64,000 nucleotides of DNA from Vibrio bathopelagicus (GTDB lineage: Bacteria > Pseudomonadota > Gammaproteobacteria > Enterobacterales > Vibrionaceae): contig NZ_CP062500.1 in the NCBI RefSeq assembly GCF_014879975.1, positions 310,001 to 374,000 on the forward strand, written 5' to 3'. Positions 60,231-64,000 of this stretch are shown here, one piece after another. Every line of letters begins with the position of its first letter. Position 1 is the stretch's first letter. The position numbers and the translations under genes were made by a program. Below the pieces are notes generated by a model, which was not told where the DNA came from, made no database searches, and saw nothing but the letters and a program-made list of their open reading frames with translations.

Positions 60231-62246
60231 ATGAGATATACCCCCACACTAAAATTGAGCACTCGCTTAGTCGCCTTTGTCACCGTGAGTGTGATCAGCG
60301 CGATGTTCATTCTTTTTATCGGCGGGACACTTTCTTTTAAGCGCATCGGACAAGAATATTTAGACCATTACTTGGTGGGTATTGTCGACGTTGTAGATAA
60401 AGAGATGGAAGATCCTGACGCCGCGTATTCTATGCAGCGTTGGATGCCTAAGATGTTGCAAGCGAGCAATATTGTTGAGATGAAACTCTCAAACAAAACC
60501 GGCATTGTGTATCGCTTCAAAGATACTTCTCCTCAGATTGATCCTAATCGACTTTATGAAAAAAGCTTTGTCCTTGAGCGCAATGAAGGTTATCGAATCG
60601 AGTTTAAGGCGCTTCCTCCTTATATAGGCTATAGCTATTCGCTTGAAGCCATGTGGTCAATTACTCTAGCGGTTGCTCTCATTATTTTCTGTTTAGCCCG
60701 TGGTGTTCGATGGCTCAAAGAGCAGTTGATGGGGTCAGAAATGCTGGAGGAACGAGGAAGAATGCTTCTAGCTGGGCAAGTTGAAGCTCATGCGAAAGGG
60801 GATGAGCGAGAATGGCCCTATACGGCAAGTGAAGCACTTGATGTGTTAATTGAAGAGCTGCAAGATGCTCGTCAAGAAAGAAGCCGTTTTGATACCTTTA
60901 TCCGTACCCATACCTTCTTAGACAAGCTGACTGGTACAGCAAATCGCGTTCTATTTGATAACAAGCTCGAATCGGCATTGCATGAAAGTGGTGCTCGGGG
61001 CGGCGTTTTACTTATACGTATTGATGAATGGGATCAGGTTCGTGATGTTAACGACAAGCAGATCACAGATGGCTTTATTATTGAAGTCGGTGAAGTATTG
61101 TCGAATATTGTTCAGCGCTATCCTGATGTTATTTTCTCTCGTTATTATGAAGCGGACTTCGCGGTATTTATTCCGCATCAGGGAGCAAAGGATATTGCGA
61201 CGTTGGCGGCTCAATGTTTAAGGCAGCTAGATAAGTTAACCCCGCCGGAACCTTTGGAGTCGGATAACTGGTGCCATATTGGTGTGACCATGTACACGGA
61301 AGGTGAGCGCCATAGCCAGATTATGGATGAAACAGAAACCGCGTTAAAAAGTGCTCAGTTGGAACGTATCAATAACTGGAGTCGCTACCCTAAATCAAAT
61401 AAAAATGAGCTTGATCGCGGCAGTGTTCGTTGGAGAACATTACTTGATAAAGCTTTGCTTCCAGAAAACTTAGTAATCTTTGCTCAGCGATGTTACCTTA
61501 TGCCGGAATCTGGTCAAGCTAATGAATTACATAGAGAAATATTCACTAGAATTCAGGACCCTGAAAAAGGTTTATTGAAATCATCTCGGTTTATGCCTGC
61601 TGTCGAGCAAGTCGGTTATCAAGCCCAAATGGATCAATCGGTTCTTAAGGTGTTGTTGAAGTTGGTGAAGGAATCCACTCAACCTATACACTATTCGATT
61701 AATTTGAATGTGACTCCATTTGCTAATAAGCAGCATTTTAAATGGTTTAGAAGTGAGTTGTTACAGCTCTCTGCCTTACATCGCTCTCTGCTTGCATTTG
61801 AATTTCCTGAAGGGCATTTGATTGCTCATTTAGATTATATGAGACCGGTGGCAAAGATGTTGTCAGGGTTAGGGTGTACAGTGATTGTTGGCCAAGCAGG
61901 GCGAACCATTGTAAGTACTCACTATATAAAAGATTTAAAGGTCAATTATATTAAGCTTCATCGAAGTCTTATTAAGAAAATAGACCAAAGACATGAGAAC
62001 CAACTGTTTGTTCGCAGCTTGATTGGGGCTTGTGGTGATTCACCAACCCAGGTGATTGCTGTTGGGGTTGAGACAAAGCAAGAAAAGAACACCTTGATAG
62101 AGTTAGGAATCAATGGTTATCAAGGGCGATATTTTGAAGAAGAGCAACAAATCATTCCTTTGCCTCATCAAGGCGAAAAGGCAGTAAAACCCGAATCCGT
62201 AGTAAAAGTCGGTCGAAGAAATCGATGGCGTAAGAGTAGTAATTAA
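60231..62246 (+). CDS. mshH: MshH / CsrD-like degenerate GGDEF-EAL regulator
   Basis: In E. coli the homologue CsrD directs RNase E decay of the CsrB/C small RNAs; in Vibrio the gene heads the MSHA pilus locus. The start at 60231 (MRYTPTLKLS) is preferred to an upstream TTG. The 671-residue protein has spans at about residues 13-33 and 141-160 around a periplasmic segment, a linker, a GGDEF-like domain whose signature is degenerate (RYYEADF) and a C-terminal EAL-like domain lacking the EAL metal motif. It therefore should not make or cleave cyclic di-GMP. mshI follows two bases after the stop. Confidence 0.88.
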   Translation: MRYTPTLKLSTRLVAFVTVSVISAMFILFIGGTLSFKRIGQEYLDHYLVGIVDVVDKEMEDPDAAYSMQRWMPKMLQASNIVEMKLSNKTGIVYRFKDTSPQIDPNRLYEKSFVLERNEGYRIEFKALPPYIGYSYSLEAMWSITLAVALIIFCLARGVRWLKEQLMGSEMLEERGRMLLAGQVEAHAKGDEREWPYTASEALDVLIEELQDARQERSRFDTFIRTHTFLDKLTGTANRVLFDNKLESALHESGARGGVLLIRIDEWDQVRDVNDKQITDGFIIEVGEVLSNIVQRYPDVIFSRYYEADFAVFIPHQGAKDIATLAAQCLRQLDKLTPPEPLESDNWCHIGVTMYTEGERHSQIMDETETALKSAQLERINNWSRYPKSNKNELDRGSVRWRTLLDKALLPENLVIFAQRCYLMPESGQANELHREIFTRIQDPEKGLLKSSRFMPAVEQVGYQAQMDQSVLKVLLKLVKESTQPIHYSINLNVTPFANKQHFKWFRSELLQLSALHRSLLAFEFPEGHLIAHLDYMRPVAKMLSGLGCTVIVGQAGRTIVSTHYIKDLKVNYIKLHRSLIKKIDQRHENQLFVRSLIGACGDSPTQVIAVGVETKQEKNTLIELGINGYQGRYFEEEQQIIPLPHQGEKAVKPESVVKVGRRNRWRKSSN

Positions 62247-62248
62247 GC

Positions 62249-63691
62249 ATGAATTTCAAAGCGATTTTAGACAAGGTAAGGCCAACGAGTAATAAAGGCA
62301 GCGCTCAAGTTGTTATGTTGGGCAATGATGCCATTTACATTTCACCGACAGAGCAATCTCCTCAAATTACTCGAATCTCATTGGTGAATGGGGATTGGGA
62401 AAGTGCGCTGAAACAGTCTCTCAATAGTGAGGCGTTTACTAGTGGCAGCCTTCAGCTGATCGTATGTGCCAATTATTACCAAACCTACCAAATAGATAAG
62501 CCGGATATTCCAGAGAACGAATGGTCGGTTGCGCTGCCATTCTTATTGAAAGATCTTGTTTCTGAGCGAGTGACGGATATTACCGCGAGCGCGGTGGCAT
62601 TACCGACCTCGAACAAACTGCAAGTTTATGTTTTACCTAAGAAGCTATTAGATAAGCTCCTTAATGTGACTAATTCGGTACAGGTTGAGCTCAAAGGTGT
62701 TGTCCCTGAAGATGAAATCTGGGGCTACAGTGCGGGTGAGCTCTCTAACTTTATTCTTCTTCAACGTAGTCAGAACGCACACTTTAAATTAGGTGCTTTT
62801 GTTGAGCATACGGTTTGTTTTCAAAGAACGATTCGAAGTGTGGTTCCACCATTAACTGGAGTGGCTTCAAGTGCCTTACAGCTTGATGGTTTAGCGTTAG
62901 AGTTACAGCGTTCGATTGATTACCTTTCCTCTCAAATTAAAGGCACCCAACTTCACCAGCTCAAAATTTGCTGTGATGAAGAGGATGAAGCCGAACTGCA
63001 AAGCGTCCTAAACGATACGTTAAGTTCGAGCGTTTCTTTATTAGTGGACAAGGATCGTGAAAATTCAGAAAGTTTGCTGGTTCAACTTGCGGCAGAGAAA
63101 AATGATTTTAACGTTAACCTTTACCCCGAACATCTAAAGCCCCAAAAAGAGTATTTTACTCTCGCGAATGTTGTCGCGAGTTGGGCGATCATCAGTGTGC
63201 TGCTTCTCGGTAGTTATTTTGTGATGCAATATCAAGTCTCGAACCTAGACGCAGAGTTAACCACTTTGCAACATGACTCCAAGCAGCTTAACAAGCAAGT
63301 TAACCAGTTGAATAGTCAGCTAACTCAACATAAACCTTCACCAGAGAAAGTGGCTGCCGTTGCGCGTCTCAAACGTGAGACGCAAGCAAAAAAAGAAGCG
63401 TTGAAGGCGGTAGGGCAATACGACGAATCACAGCAAGTCGGGTATTCTGGCGTCATGAATGCCTTAGCTAAATTAGGGCGAAATGATATCTCACTTTCGA
63501 ACATCTATATGACTCACGATACCTTAGATTTGAGTGGCTTTGCACGTAACGCAAATGTCGTTCCAAACTGGATTGGCCAATTTCAAAGCGAACTAAATTT
63601 AGTCGGACGAACGTTTGAAAAATTAAAAATAGGTCGTAATGATCAAGACGTGGTGACTTTTGAATTGAGTACTCGTAGGGAGAGCAAATAG
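62249..63691 (+). CDS. mshI: MSHA pilus biogenesis protein MshI
   Basis: MshI belongs to the inner-membrane assembly platform of the mannose-sensitive hemagglutinin type IV pilus. The 480-residue protein joins a cytoplasmic PilM-like actin-fold part (about residues 1-300) to a membrane span near 308-328 (VVASWAIISVLLLGSYFVM), a coiled coil and a PilN-like periplasmic end. It follows mshH by two bases and overlaps the mshJ start by one. Identification rests on this architecture and the gene order. Confidence 0.87.
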   Translation: MNFKAILDKVRPTSNKGSAQVVMLGNDAIYISPTEQSPQITRISLVNGDWESALKQSLNSEAFTSGSLQLIVCANYYQTYQIDKPDIPENEWSVALPFLLKDLVSERVTDITASAVALPTSNKLQVYVLPKKLLDKLLNVTNSVQVELKGVVPEDEIWGYSAGELSNFILLQRSQNAHFKLGAFVEHTVCFQRTIRSVVPPLTGVASSALQLDGLALELQRSIDYLSSQIKGTQLHQLKICCDEEDEAELQSVLNDTLSSSVSLLVDKDRENSESLLVQLAAEKNDFNVNLYPEHLKPQKEYFTLANVVASWAIISVLLLGSYFVMQYQVSNLDAELTTLQHDSKQLNKQVNQLNSQLTQHKPSPEKVAAVARLKRETQAKKEALKAVGQYDESQQVGYSGVMNALAKLGRNDISLSNIYMTHDTLDLSGFARNANVVPNWIGQFQSELNLVGRTFEKLKIGRNDQDVVTFELSTRRESK

Positions 63692-64000
63692 TGCAACAGT
63701 GGAATCAGCTTAGCGATAAGTTTCTTGCATTAAGTCAAAGAGAAAAATGGCTGCTTTTCGTATGTGGTTTTGTTGGTCTAGCTATGTTGCTTTTCACGCT
63801 GCTGGTTGAGCCTGCGTATCTCGATTTACAAGCTAAAAAAGCTAAGACGATGAGCTTAACTCAGTCAAACCAAAGACAACAGGGTGAGCTGCTGGTGATT
63901 CAAGCCAAGCTGAACAAAGACCCGGATAAAGAGATTAATCTCGAGTACAAAAAGCTGCTAGTCGAGAGCCAAGACCTTTCTATTCAGTTATCAGAAATCA
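63691..64000 (+). CDS. mshJ: MSHA pilus biogenesis protein MshJ (partial, cut by the window end)
   Basis: A GTG start overlaps the mshI stop (TAGTG). The visible 103 residues have a short cytoplasmic N-terminus (QQWNQLSDKFLALSQREKW), one membrane span (LLFVCGFVGLAMLLFTLLV) and the start of a helical periplasmic region, the layout of PilO/MshJ proteins. It continues past 64000. Confidence 0.85.
   Translation, partial: MQQWNQLSDKFLALSQREKWLLFVCGFVGLAMLLFTLLVEPAYLDLQAKKAKTMSLTQSNQRQQGELLVIQAKLNKDPDKEINLEYKKLLVESQDLSIQLSEI

Overview
The window is a piece of a Vibrio chromosome. The genus call rests on three things: 16S/23S/5S genes of gammaproteobacterial Vibrio type, the gene order uvrA-galU-qstR-ssb followed by mshH-mshI-mshJ (the arrangement known in V. 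cholerae), and the dusA-pspG and cysJIH blocks. The species cannot be fixed by eye.

Layout. (1) Bases 1 to about 10.7 kb hold an integrated tailless virus of the PM2 (corticovirus) type. It has a rolling-circle Rep with an HLH motif and a Y-x-x-x-Y pair, a genome-packaging ATPase, a double-jelly-roll-type major capsid protein, a string of tiny membrane proteins, a peptidoglycan-hydrolase-like protein, a small cupin gene and a leftward tyrosine integrase ending against the intact 5' end of dusA. A near-consensus LexA box lies between integrase and dusA. The far left end is outside the window. (2) 10.7-17.9 kb is host sequence: dusA, pspG with a sigma-54 promoter, an outer-membrane barrel protein, a small hypothetical protein and the sulfite-assimilation operon cysJIH. 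(3) 18.0-34.9 kb holds three rRNA operons in direct tandem, with different 16S-23S spacers (no tRNA; tRNA-Glu; tRNA-Ile plus tRNA-Ala), followed by tRNA-Asp and tRNA-Trp. (4) 35.6-51.3 kb is core metabolism and repair: a cation/proton antiporter, metH with MetJ boxes, lysC with a lysine riboswitch, an aminotransferase, a PglL-like O-oligosaccharyltransferase, uvrA with a LexA box, galU, qstR and ssb. (5) 51.4-59.9 kb is an accessory element inserted between ssb and the MSHA pilus locus. (6) 60.1-64.0 kb is the start of the MSHA locus (mshH/csrD-like, mshI, mshJ cut by the window end).

The accessory element is the least ordinary part. Three overlapping tyrosine-recombinase-fold genes and a small coiled-coil gene form an operon resembling the intA-tfp-intB-srap module of strand-biased circularizing integrative elements of Vibrio; the middle gene is frameshifted. 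Directly after the operon come a 12-bp inverted repeat and four and a half copies of a 36-bp direct repeat, each carrying a 16-bp palindrome. The cargo is an unknown 153-residue protein and a protein joining an HNH-nuclease-like N-terminus to a C-terminal trigger-factor-type FKBP prolyl isomerase domain. Matching TTTTACACTTTT-type inverted repeats at about 51.39 and 59.87 kb are proposed as the element ends.

All product names come from reading motifs and recalled family features; no database search was run.
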